A DNA stretch of 64,000 bases from an uncultured Saprospiraceae bacterium (GTDB taxonomy: Bacteria; Bacteroidota; Bacteroidia; Chitinophagales; Saprospiraceae). The stretch is taken from assembly GCA_938007965.1 (NCBI GenBank), contig CALLMH010000003.1, forward strand, positions 1-64,000, in the 5' to 3' direction. Made by a program: the position numbers and the translations under genes. Positions 36,107 through 43,704 of the stretch are shown here, piece after piece (within the stretch, counting starts at the first letter, position 1; each line of letters starts with the position of its first letter). Below the pieces are notes generated by a model, which worked only from the letters and a program-made list of their open reading frames with translations, made no database searches and was not told where the DNA came from.

Positions 36107-37144
36107 TTATGAAATCTCTTTTAGCTTCTTATTCATTACATAAAACCATAGTGGTGGAATAAATGACATCAACATACTCCCAGGGTATCCAAGTGGTAGC
36201 TGAGGACTTTCTTCATGATGGCGAAGTACTTGATATTTTCTATTCGCTTTGAAATGATGATCGGAGTGCCTGGTCAGTTCATATAAGATTATCCTACCCA
36301 GCTCATGATTAGAATTCCATGAATGTCTCATATCTACCCGTTCGTATCGCCCGCTTGGCAGTTTTGATCTTAGCAATCCATAATGCTCTATATAATTGAT
36401 AGTTTCTAAGAGTAAAAATCCGACAATCGCAATCGCAACTGCGAAAAGCATAATCTCAAAACTAAAAATCAACCAAATACAAGAAAGATAAATCACCTGT
36501 ATTAATTGGAACCTGATCATCTCATTCTCAAATGAAAATATAGATTTATTATTTCTGCGCAATCTCTTAGCTTCTAATTTCCACGCATTTAGATAGCTGA
36601 ATACCGAAGACCTAAGCCAAAAGGTATACAGCATTTCTCCCTTTCTCGAAGTTGCAGGATCTTCTGGAGTTGCGATATTCACATGGTGGCCTTTATTGTG
36701 CTCAATAAAAAAATGCATGTAAAGGCTAGGAAGTAAGATTAACTTAGCGATCGTCTGGTCAAATGTATTTTGCTTGTGTCCGAGCTCGTGGGCTACATTG
36801 ATACCCGCGCCCAAAACTATCCCCACAGATAATGTAATACCCACCAATTCGAAAGTTTGGTGATTTCCCTTAGACAGCATAAGTAAATAACCGCCAATCA
36901 ATAAGAAAATCAAAGGAAGATTAGCATATAAAAGCAAATCAAAAATGGGATTGCTCAATCTTTCTTTCTCTTCTTTGGTAGACAAATTTTCAGTTGACCG
37001 ATTGACGAAAAACTCCATAACTGGAATAATAAAAAATGCAAATAGTACTGCCGACCAAGTCAAATATCCTGATGAAAAAACTGCAATAAATCCCGTCAGT
37101 GGAATAATATAAGCGGCTAAATATTTAAGCTCTGAAAACTTCAT
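36107..37144 (-). CDS. alkB: Alkane 1-monooxygenase (AlkB-type membrane diiron hydroxylase)
   Basis: A 345-residue integral membrane hydroxylase that oxidises terminal methyl groups of n-alkanes. All histidine boxes are visible: HELGH, EHNKGHH, the NYIEHYGL motif typical of AlkB and not of fatty-acid desaturases, and RHSDHHFKANRKYQ. Hydrophobic helices fill the spaces. An ATG at 37168 would add eight residues; 37144 (MKFSELKYLAAY) is preferred. Electron donors (rubredoxin, rubredoxin reductase) are not adjacent, so they must be encoded elsewhere. A related membrane hydroxylase for another hydrophobic substrate cannot be excluded. Confidence 0.88.
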   Translation of the reverse strand: MKFSELKYLAAYIIPLTGFIAVFSSGYLTWSAVLFAFFIIPVMEFFVNRSTENLSTKEEKERLSNPIFDLLLYANLPLIFLLIGGYLLMLSKGNHQTFELVGITLSVGIVLGAGINVAHELGHKQNTFDQTIAKLILLPSLYMHFFIEHNKGHHVNIATPEDPATSRKGEMLYTFWLRSSVFSYLNAWKLEAKRLRRNNKSIFSFENEMIRFQLIQVIYLSCIWLIFSFEIMLFAVAIAIVGFLLLETINYIEHYGLLRSKLPSGRYERVDMRHSWNSNHELGRIILYELTRHSDHHFKANRKYQVLRHHEESPQLPLGYPGSMLMSFIPPLWFYVMNKKLKEIS

Positions 37145-37238
37145 AAACCATTTACAAATTTTACTCAAAGTATAAATTTATAAAATGAAAATAAGAAACG
37201 AGCAAGCGTCAGTAGAAAAATAAATTGGATTCTGGAAA

Positions 37239-38603
37239 TCACAAAATATGTTGATCTACGAAGGCCTCCATTTTAGTAAAGAAATTAGCCAGGTCTTCAT
37301 GGCTATTACTTGCATTGACAGTTACTAATCTTATGAATTCCTGGTCTCTGAATTTGCCGTAGCCTACCATAATCTCTGCCTCTTCATAAAGTTTATTACA
37401 GATGATTTTCGGATCTACTCCCTTATAATTAAAACATACAGCTACAGAATCTCCTGTGTTGTAGAGTGTATAGTTAGGATTATCGGCAACGTAGTCTCTT
37501 GCTTTTTGAGCTAGATCAAATTGGTGATCTACGATATGCTCTAATCCACTAGTCCCGACAGACTTCCAGAGTGTCCATAATTTCAGTGTATCGTTTCGTC
37601 TTCCGCACTGCATAGATATCTTGCCTGGATTATACTCATCGTTTTCAGTTTGGTATAGATAACTAGCCTTATTGGCAAAAGTATCGTAGAGACATTTTTT
37701 ATCTTTCACTACTATGATACTACATGATAGTGGCGTAGAGAGCATCTTGTGCGCATTCAATGTAAATGAATCAGCCAACTCTGATCCATCAATATGATGT
37801 CGTAGCTTTTCTGAAAACATTACAGAACCACAGTATGCACCGTCTACATGGAACCACAGATCATATTTCTTACAGATTTCGCCTATCGGCCTTAGTGGAT
37901 CAAATGCACCTAACACAGTAGTTCCTGCGGTAGCATTTACAAAAGTAGGAGTATATCCTTTTTCTATATCTTCTTTAATAGCTTCTTCAAGAAGATCAGG
38001 CCTCATCCTACCATGGTCATCCGCGTCAATGAAACGGATGTTATCTCTCCCCATTCCTGCAAATGATACATTCTTAGGCAGAGAATAGTGAGATTCTGCA
38101 GATGTATATGAGATCATACGTTTTGACATTCCATCCGTACTTGCTTTTGGATCCTTTGCATCACGAGCCATCAGTAGTCCCATAAGATTGGTCATAGATC
38201 CACCTGGAGCTAATGTCCCTTCTGCAGCATCAGCGTCATAACCTACGAGGGTTGATACTTTTCTGATGATCGATTTTTCTACACCTATCTGTGGCCCTCC
38301 TACTTTGTAAGTGTACATGCTATTGTTCATGATTACAGAAAGTAGTTCTCCCAATATAGCTTTACTATTACGACCTCCAAATAACTGATTAAAAAACAGC
38401 TTCGATGCAGTCTTAGGTGTATTCAATATTAGCTTACGCAATACAGGGACAAACTCATCATCAATCATAGGTTCATCATTCAATTGAATGTCTATTTCAT
38501 CGTATAATCGCTCGACTGGTATCGGTGCTACTACAGGATTACTAACCTCGTGCTCCAACAAATCATTTACCAATTGTACAAATATATCAAGATCCTTTTG
38601 CAT
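37239..38603 (-). CDS. Group II PLP-dependent decarboxylase, cysteine sulfinate/glutamate decarboxylase-like
   Basis: A 454-residue fold-type I enzyme. PLP is bound by Lys286 in NAHKML, with His172 in SHYS stacking on the ring and Asp254 in HVDGA holding its nitrogen. FFNQLFGG, APGGSMTNL, ATAGTTVLGAFDPL and QCGRRNDTLKLWTLWK follow animal GAD and CSAD closely. The divergent neighbour, 181 bases away, is cysteine dioxygenase, whose product is the substrate of cysteine sulfinate decarboxylase, so that activity is the best guess. Glutamate, aspartate or diaminobutyrate decarboxylation remains possible. Confidence 0.85.
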   Translation of the reverse strand: MQKDLDIFVQLVNDLLEHEVSNPVVAPIPVERLYDEIDIQLNDEPMIDDEFVPVLRKLILNTPKTASKLFFNQLFGGRNSKAILGELLSVIMNNSMYTYKVGGPQIGVEKSIIRKVSTLVGYDADAAEGTLAPGGSMTNLMGLLMARDAKDPKASTDGMSKRMISYTSAESHYSLPKNVSFAGMGRDNIRFIDADDHGRMRPDLLEEAIKEDIEKGYTPTFVNATAGTTVLGAFDPLRPIGEICKKYDLWFHVDGAYCGSVMFSEKLRHHIDGSELADSFTLNAHKMLSTPLSCSIIVVKDKKCLYDTFANKASYLYQTENDEYNPGKISMQCGRRNDTLKLWTLWKSVGTSGLEHIVDHQFDLAQKARDYVADNPNYTLYNTGDSVAVCFNYKGVDPKIICNKLYEEAEIMVGYGKFRDQEFIRLVTVNASNSHEDLANFFTKMEAFVDQHIL

Positions 38604-38733
38604 AATAATATTTTAAATTTGAATGCAAAAGTATAATCATTATTGACAATACTAGACGTTAATATCTCTTATTTTAAAAAGAAAAATAGTATTCGATGCT
38701 AATGACACTTTAGTCGTTGGTATACCCTTATAT

Positions 38734-38764
38734 TTTGAAGTAGCCACATTATTTGCTATATTTG
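38734..38764 (+). promoter_or_regulatory. Consensus promoter of cysteine dioxygenase
   Basis: TTTG at 38734-38737, a 19-base spacer, and TATATTTG at 38757-38764 exactly fit the Bacteroidota housekeeping pattern TTTG-N19-TAnnTTTG. Transcription should begin near 38771, leaving only about 14 bases before the TTG start codon. Confidence 0.7.
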
Positions 38765-38784
38765 CAGTTCATCAAAAATGTGGT

Positions 38785-39318
38785 TTGAGAGTAATTACAG
38801 ATTTATCAGGACTTATAAAGGAATTAGACAAATCATCAAAAGATGAATATGCCGCCATTGGGGCTAAGCTAAATATACCTCCAAATCAACTCCAACAATA
38901 TTCACATTGGAACTCCAAATTTTACACAAGAAACTGTATCAAAAGAACAGATCACTACGAGCTGATACTACTTTGCTGGGAAGAAGGTCAAGTTACTCCT
39001 ATACATTGCCATGGAGGAGAAGAATGTTGGGTATATGTAATTGAAGGGTCACTGAAGGAGACGCATTATCTGTTAGACAATCAAAAACTCTCTCTCGAGA
39101 ATGTCGAAATACTCTCTAAAGGAGAAAAATCATTTATGTGTGATGAATTAGGCTTTCACAAACTAGCCAACATTAATGAAGGTAGATCTATAAGTCTACA
39201 TTTGTATATGGACCCTATAAACTCTTGTGGGAAATTTGACGAAAAGACAAAAAAATTCGAACAAGTAGATCTATCCTACTATTCATATGAAGGTAAAAGG
39301 GTAACGGAATTAATCTAG
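38785..39318 (+). CDS. cdo: Cysteine dioxygenase (TTG start)
   Basis: Oxidises cysteine to cysteine sulfinate with a non-haem iron. The 177-residue cupin has iron ligands His74, His76 (PIHCHGG) and His125 (GFHKL), the substrate Arg49 in FYTRN and the SLHLY pair His139/Tyr141. Cys81 sits five residues after His76, where mammalian CDO has Cys93, which crosslinks to Tyr157; Tyr141 is the matching tyrosine. Most bacterial enzymes have Gly there. The TTG is the only start codon in this frame; a nearby ATG at 38778 is out of frame. The consensus promoter just upstream agrees with the short leader. Confidence 0.9.
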   Translation: MRVITDLSGLIKELDKSSKDEYAAIGAKLNIPPNQLQQYSHWNSKFYTRNCIKRTDHYELILLCWEEGQVTPIHCHGGEECWVYVIEGSLKETHYLLDNQKLSLENVEILSKGEKSFMCDELGFHKLANINEGRSISLHLYMDPINSCGKFDEKTKKFEQVDLSYYSYEGKRVTELI

Positions 39319-39350
39319 TTTCTTCCCAATCAGAAAACTTACTCTCTAAT

Positions 39351-40010
39351 ATGAATACCTATCAATCTCTAAGCAATTATTGCATCGAGAATAACGCAAC
39401 TCTAGTAGCCGTTTCAAAAACCAAACCTAATAGTACAATCACAGAACTATACGATCAAGGTCAGCGGATATTTGGTGAAAATCGAGTCCAAGAAATAGTA
39501 GATAAACAGACTTCACTTCCAAATGATATTTTATGGCACATGATCGGTCACCTGCAAACCAATAAAGTGAAATACATTGCCCCATTCATAGAAATGATAC
39601 ACTCAGGAGATCGTAAATCATTACTCAAAGAAATCAATAAAGAAGCTAAAAAAGCAAATCGAAAGATTGACATCCTGTTACAAATCAAAATAGCACAAGA
39701 AGAATCCAAATATGGATGGGAATATGATGACTTACGAAATCAACTGTCCGATGGTCTACTAGTCCCATATGAGTACATCAATATCCGAGGTGTGATGGGT
39801 ATGGCGACATTCACCGATAATGAAATGCAAGTAAAAACCGAATTTACTAATCTAAAAACATATTTTGACGAATTGAAAGCGGATCATTTCGAGGATCTAA
39901 AGCAATTCGATACATTGAGCATGGGTATGTCTGGAGATTATAAGCTGGCTATAGAGTGTGGAAGCAATATGATTCGAGTAGGCTCTCTTCTGTTTGGTGC
40001 ACGCAATTAG
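39351..40010 (+). CDS. yggS: YggS family PLP homeostasis protein
   Basis: A 219-residue PLP-binding barrel without known catalytic activity that buffers pyridoxal phosphate. Lys23 in LVAVSKTKP binds PLP; FGENRVQE, WHMIGHLQTNK, GVMGMATF and LSMGMSGDY with the final GSNMIRVGSLLFGAR are family landmarks. It follows cysteine dioxygenase by 32 bases on the same strand, so both may be one transcript; the divergent decarboxylase is itself a PLP enzyme. Confidence 0.95.
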   Translation: MNTYQSLSNYCIENNATLVAVSKTKPNSTITELYDQGQRIFGENRVQEIVDKQTSLPNDILWHMIGHLQTNKVKYIAPFIEMIHSGDRKSLLKEINKEAKKANRKIDILLQIKIAQEESKYGWEYDDLRNQLSDGLLVPYEYINIRGVMGMATFTDNEMQVKTEFTNLKTYFDELKADHFEDLKQFDTLSMGMSGDYKLAIECGSNMIRVGSLLFGARN

Positions 40011-40153
40011 AATAATATATCAGAACTATGGCTATGCCTCATATTGCAATTATATTTATTGTACTACTCCACTGAACTCATTACGAAGTTCGAATGCATA
40101 ATGTGGCTAAACAATTACAGGCACAATGATGTTAATAGAAAAAAGGTTAAATT

Positions 40154-40351
40154 ATGTTTGGATGGTTATTCAAGAAAAAGTCAGATAGAGAGAAATTAGA
40201 ATTACAATACAAGAAGCTGAAAGTGCAAGCATACGAACTGTCCAAAACGGATCGAAAAACGAGTGATGCATTAAATGCAGAAGCTGAAGAAGTATCTAAA
40301 ATGATAGAAGAATTAGATATGCTTGAAGCAAAAGCTAGAAATAATAGCTAG
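40154..40351 (+). CDS. Small Lacal_2735-like protein
   Basis: A 65-residue, highly charged protein starting MFGWLFKKKSDREKLE and continuing as one or two helices with Lys/Glu heptads. It matches my recollection of the Lacal_2735 family, small Bacteroidota proteins of unknown function with the same FKKKS start. The aromatic-basic N-terminus could touch membranes. Its stop is 3 bases from the stop of the convergent NrtR-like gene. Confidence 0.7.
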   Translation: MFGWLFKKKSDREKLELQYKKLKVQAYELSKTDRKTSDALNAEAEEVSKMIEELDMLEAKARNNS

Positions 40352-40354
40352 TGC

Positions 40355-41044
40355 CTAAATTTCGAAATTAAAACCTTTTGCTTTAAATTCTTCATATTTA
40401 GAAGTTTCAAATTTATATAGTTTGGCGGGTCTGTGAGCAACACCAGTTTGATATTTTTTCACGTCAATAAGCAATCCCATAGATAGGAACTTCTTTCTAA
40501 AATTTCTTTTATCCAAGTTCTTATTGAGAACCGCTTCGTAGAGATCTTGGACGTCCGAAAGTGTAAATCTCTCAGGTAGAAGTTCAAATCCAATCGGCAT
40601 CTCTCGGACACTATTCTGTAGACGTCTTATACACTTCTGCAAAATTTCAAAGTGATCAAAAGGCAAACTTTCTAATTCAAATACATCGAACCACTTCACC
40701 TTAGAGGCGATTGATGCAGCTCTTGGCTTCAGGTTATCCATATTGACTAAAGAGTAATATCCTACTGTAATGACCCTTCCCAGGGGATGTCTATCCACTT
40801 TGCCGAATGTATGCACTTGATCTAGATATACGTCTTGAAGACCTGTCAGCTCCTTTAATATTCGTTTTGGGGCATCTCTTAAGTCTTCATCCACACGAAC
40901 TAAGTCACCCGGTAGTGCCCATTCGTTGATAAACGGAACTTCTGACCTTTTGATTAATAAGACTTTTAGAGTTGAGTTTTCTAAACCGAAAATAACATTG
41001 TCTACCGAGAAAGCAGACTTAAAAAAGGAATTTCTAAATGGCAT
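40355..41044 (-). CDS. NrtR-like Nudix-domain transcriptional regulator
   Basis: A 229-residue protein with a Nudix fold in the first ~140 residues and a C-terminal winged helix (FTLSDVQDLYEAVLNKNLDKRNFRKKFLSMGLL), the layout of NrtR-type regulators that sense ADP-ribose-like ligands. The Nudix box is degraded: consensus G-x5-E-x7-REUxEE reads here GDLVRVD then RILKEL, lacking key glutamates, so hydrolysis is probably lost and ligand sensing kept. In other bacteria such proteins control NAD or sugar genes; the target here is unknown. No NAD synthesis genes are adjacent. Confidence 0.85.
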   Translation of the reverse strand: MPFRNSFFKSAFSVDNVIFGLENSTLKVLLIKRSEVPFINEWALPGDLVRVDEDLRDAPKRILKELTGLQDVYLDQVHTFGKVDRHPLGRVITVGYYSLVNMDNLKPRAASIASKVKWFDVFELESLPFDHFEILQKCIRRLQNSVREMPIGFELLPERFTLSDVQDLYEAVLNKNLDKRNFRKKFLSMGLLIDVKKYQTGVAHRPAKLYKFETSKYEEFKAKGFNFEI

Positions 41045-41436
41045 AATAAATATGTCTTCTCTTGAGAGGAATCGCTCCCCTTACTAAGATATGTTTAATC
41101 ACTAAGCTTATGCTAAAATGAAAGTTTGTTATTTGATTTTATTATATACATGGTAATTAGATACCGATACAAAACTAAGTTTTTATCATTGGAATAAAAA
41201 ATATGAAGACTACAATTAGTGTATACTGTACATTAAGTAAACTAGAGTTTATTTTATCGTCCTGGTAAATTGACCAAAAATACCTCAAGAATGGATGAAT
41301 TTCATTTCAATAAGTGATTTAATATAAAGCGAGTACACCTGACTAGATCAGCTGATTAAAACAATGCGTAGTTCACATTATTGAAGAAATAATATATGAT
41401 CAAAGGGACTAATAATTATATTGCGAAAAAAAATCA
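41045..41436. other. Intergenic region between NrtR-like regulator and threonine aldolase
   Basis: About 390 AT-rich bases between divergent genes. Because the minus-strand neighbour is a regulator, operators could be expected, but I found no convincing long inverted repeat and no promoter with both boxes. No small open frame with protein-like composition was seen. Confidence 0.35.
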
Positions 41437-42453
41437 ATGATCAACTTAATAAGCGATACAGTAACTAAACCGACGAAAGGTATGCTACAGCAGATGATGG
41501 AGTCTGAGGTCGGTGATGATGTTTTCGGACAAGACCCTACGATCAATAAACTTGAAACTCAGGTCGCTAAAATGTTTGGAAAAGAAAAGGCGATCTTCTG
41601 TCCGTCAGGTACGATGACCAATCAAATAGCTATAAAATGCCACACGCAACCTCTAGATGAAATAATATGTGATCACTATTCTCATGTATATCAGTATGAG
41701 ACAGGCGGATACTCATTCAATAGTGGAGTAGCTGTGAATCTCATCCAAGGTACCAACGGTAAAATCACAGCCTCACAAGTAGAAACTGCTATAAAACCAA
41801 TATATGACTGGTTACCTATCAGTAAACTTGTAGTACTAGAAAACTCGTGCAATAAAGGCGGTGGTAGTTACTACACGCTAGATGAAATAGCACCTATCAC
41901 TTCGGTTTGTAAAGAAAAAGGTCTCAAACTACATCTTGATGGTGCGAGATTATTCAATGTATTGGTGGAGACAAATGAGACAACAGAAGATGTAGGGAGG
42001 AATTTTGATTCCATATCCATATGTCTGTCGAAAGGACTTGGTGCGCCAGTCGGTTCATTATTGATCGGAGATAAAGATTTCATAACCCAAGCAAGAAGAT
42101 TCAGAAAGGTGATGGGAGGAGGTATGAGACAAGCAGGCTATTTAGCCGCTGCAGGATTATATGCATTAGACCACCAAGTAGAGAGATTGAAAAAAGACAA
42201 TGATAAGGCTAAAGACATAGGGGCACTTCTAGAAAAACAATCTTACGTCAAATCAGTCAGACCTGTAAAAACTAACATTGTAATATTCGATCTAGCAGAT
42301 AATATAAAAGCTGACATATTTCTCAAGTCACTAGAAGATCAAGGTATACTGGCTTCTGCCTTTGGTCCTGAGACTGTACGATTCGTAACTCACTTAGATT
42401 ATAGTGATGATATGCACGACCGAGTTCTTGGTGTTTTAAGTGATGTATTGTAA
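41437..42453 (+). CDS. ltaE: Low-specificity L-threonine aldolase
   Basis: Cleaves threonine or allo-threonine to glycine and acetaldehyde with PLP. The 338-residue fold-type I enzyme opens with the family hallmark NLISDTVTKPT and VGDDVFGQDPT; Lys199 in CLSKGLGAPVG binds PLP, His83 in HYSHVYQYE stacks on the cofactor and Asp168/Arg171 lie in HLDGAR. The length is normal. It is transcribed alone and has a long upstream gap. Confidence 0.93.
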   Translation: MINLISDTVTKPTKGMLQQMMESEVGDDVFGQDPTINKLETQVAKMFGKEKAIFCPSGTMTNQIAIKCHTQPLDEIICDHYSHVYQYETGGYSFNSGVAVNLIQGTNGKITASQVETAIKPIYDWLPISKLVVLENSCNKGGGSYYTLDEIAPITSVCKEKGLKLHLDGARLFNVLVETNETTEDVGRNFDSISICLSKGLGAPVGSLLIGDKDFITQARRFRKVMGGGMRQAGYLAAAGLYALDHQVERLKKDNDKAKDIGALLEKQSYVKSVRPVKTNIVIFDLADNIKADIFLKSLEDQGILASAFGPETVRFVTHLDYSDDMHDRVLGVLSDVL

Positions 42454-42647
42454 GACAAGAAACAAAATTAAAATACGCTTGTTTGCGGAATAAAATGTAT
42501 CCTTACTTGAGGTTTTGAGTTGTAGAAATTTGTACTCTCAATAAATTTTCATTTGAAACATTCAAATTTTATTTTGAAGCTAAAATATTCAAAATCAACA
42601 CAATAAAAATCATAGAAAATAAATCTAAATTTATTTATACAATAATG

Positions 42648-42678
42648 CTTGTAATTACAAAAAAACCTTCTAGTTTTG
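42648..42678 (+). promoter_or_regulatory. Promoter of tRNA-Asp
   Basis: CTTG at 42648-42651 and TAGTTTTG at 42671-42678 are separated by 19 bases and fit the Bacteroidota -33/-7 pattern with one mismatch in the first box. Transcription would start near 42685, about 57 bases before the tRNA. Confidence 0.6.
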
Positions 42679-42741
42679 CATCGCTTTTATAAGGTAAAGC
42701 ATTCATTACATTCTAAATGTATATGATAAATAAATAACCAT

Positions 42742-42815
42742 GGTCTGGTAGTTCAGCTGGTTAGAATACCTGCCTGTCACGCAGGGGGTCGCGGGTTCGA
42801 GTCCCGTCCAGACCG
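42742..42815 (+). tRNA. tRNA-Asp (anticodon GTC)
   Basis: A full cloverleaf: acceptor GGTCTGG/CCAGACC without mismatch, anticodon stem CCTGC/GCAGG with loop CTGTCAC (anticodon GTC at 42776-42778), T-arm GCGGG-TTCGAGT-CCCGT and discriminator G at 42815. The CCA end is not encoded, unlike the tRNA-Arg in this window, so tRNA nucleotidyltransferase must add it. A strong terminator follows 5 bases later. Confidence 0.96.
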
Positions 42816-42819
42816 CATT

Positions 42820-42858
42820 AAGCCTCCAAATTTAATTATTTGGAGGCTTTTGTGTTTT
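42820..42858 (+). terminator. Rho-independent terminator after tRNA-Asp
   Basis: An 11- to 12-bp perfect stem (42820-42830 with 42839-42849, extendable by one T-A pair) with a small AT loop is followed by TTTTGTGTTTT-like sequence on the plus strand. It ends the tRNA transcript before the FkbM methyltransferase gene. Confidence 0.85.
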
Positions 42859-42881
42859 AAATTAAAATCAAAGGCTATCTT

Positions 42882-43601
42882 ATGCTCAATACGCTCAAAA
42901 ACCTGATAAAAAAACTTCCTTTTGACTTCACGAAGAATCAAGCGTATGATACTCAGACCAATGCAGTAATAAAACAAGTTTGCAAACAGGATAGCAACTG
43001 CCTTGACATCGGCTGTCATAAGGGTGAGGTCATGGATATTATATTAAGATATGCGCCAGAAGGTCGCCATTTTGGATTTGAGCCGATACCGCATATGTAC
43101 AAAGATTTGATCGCTAAATATAAGGGCACCAAGTGTACCATACATGAAGTAGCACTAAGCCATAAAGCAGGTGTATCAGTATTTAATCATGTAGTTTCTA
43201 ATCCAGCGTATAGTGGTCTCGTCAAACGGTCATACGACAGACCAAATGAAGTAGACGAACAAATAGAAGTTCGGACAGAAAAACTGGACACACTATTCGA
43301 CAAAGGAATGCAAATAGACCTCATAAAAATAGATGTAGAAGGAGGTGAACTTAATGTACTAAAGGGAGCCGTAGAAACAATAAAAAGAACCAAGCCAGTT
43401 ATCATATTCGAACATGGATTAGGAGCCTCTGAATTCTACGGTTCATCCCCTGAGAAGGTATTTGCATTGTTCACTGAGCTCAACTATAATGTATCGTTGA
43501 TGAAATCTTGGTTGGATGGAAAATCGGCATATAATCTTGAACAGTTCAAAAATCAGTTTTACAATAAGAAGAACTACTACTTCATCGCTTATCCTAAATA
43601 G
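42882..43601 (+). CDS. FkbM family methyltransferase
   Basis: A 239-residue SAM-dependent enzyme. The SAM-binding motif is CLDIGCHKGE, followed by the acidic loop FGFEPIPHMY, and the FkbM signature is the IDLIKIDVEGGELNVLKGA block. FkbM enzymes often O-methylate sugars or secondary metabolites; no glycan or biosynthetic cluster is adjacent, so the substrate is unknown. It begins 33 bases after the tRNA terminator stem and is the only gene of its transcript here. Confidence 0.88.
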   Translation: MLNTLKNLIKKLPFDFTKNQAYDTQTNAVIKQVCKQDSNCLDIGCHKGEVMDIILRYAPEGRHFGFEPIPHMYKDLIAKYKGTKCTIHEVALSHKAGVSVFNHVVSNPAYSGLVKRSYDRPNEVDEQIEVRTEKLDTLFDKGMQIDLIKIDVEGGELNVLKGAVETIKRTKPVIIFEHGLGASEFYGSSPEKVFALFTELNYNVSLMKSWLDGKSAYNLEQFKNQFYNKKNYYFIAYPK

Positions 43602-43635
43602 GATTCATCTATCGCAATCTTCCTATACAATACTC

Positions 43636-43672
43636 CCCAAAAATAAAAGAGGCCACACAATTGTGCAGCCTC
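43636..43672 (-). terminator. Rho-independent terminator after the MscS gene
   Basis: On the minus strand, GAGGC/GCCTC arms (43649-43672) enclose an inner CACAATTGTG self-complementary segment with a small internal loop; a T-rich run follows across 43648-43636. It lies 33 bases after the MscS-like stop, between two convergent genes. Confidence 0.75.
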
Positions 43673-43704
43673 AGAATAATTAGTCAAGATCTTTTTATAA
43701 AATC

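Noticed and set aside
37145-37168. Eight-residue N-terminal extension of AlkB
   Set aside because: The internal ATG at 37144 gives a family-like start, and a -7-like element just upstream would leave the longer start almost leaderless.
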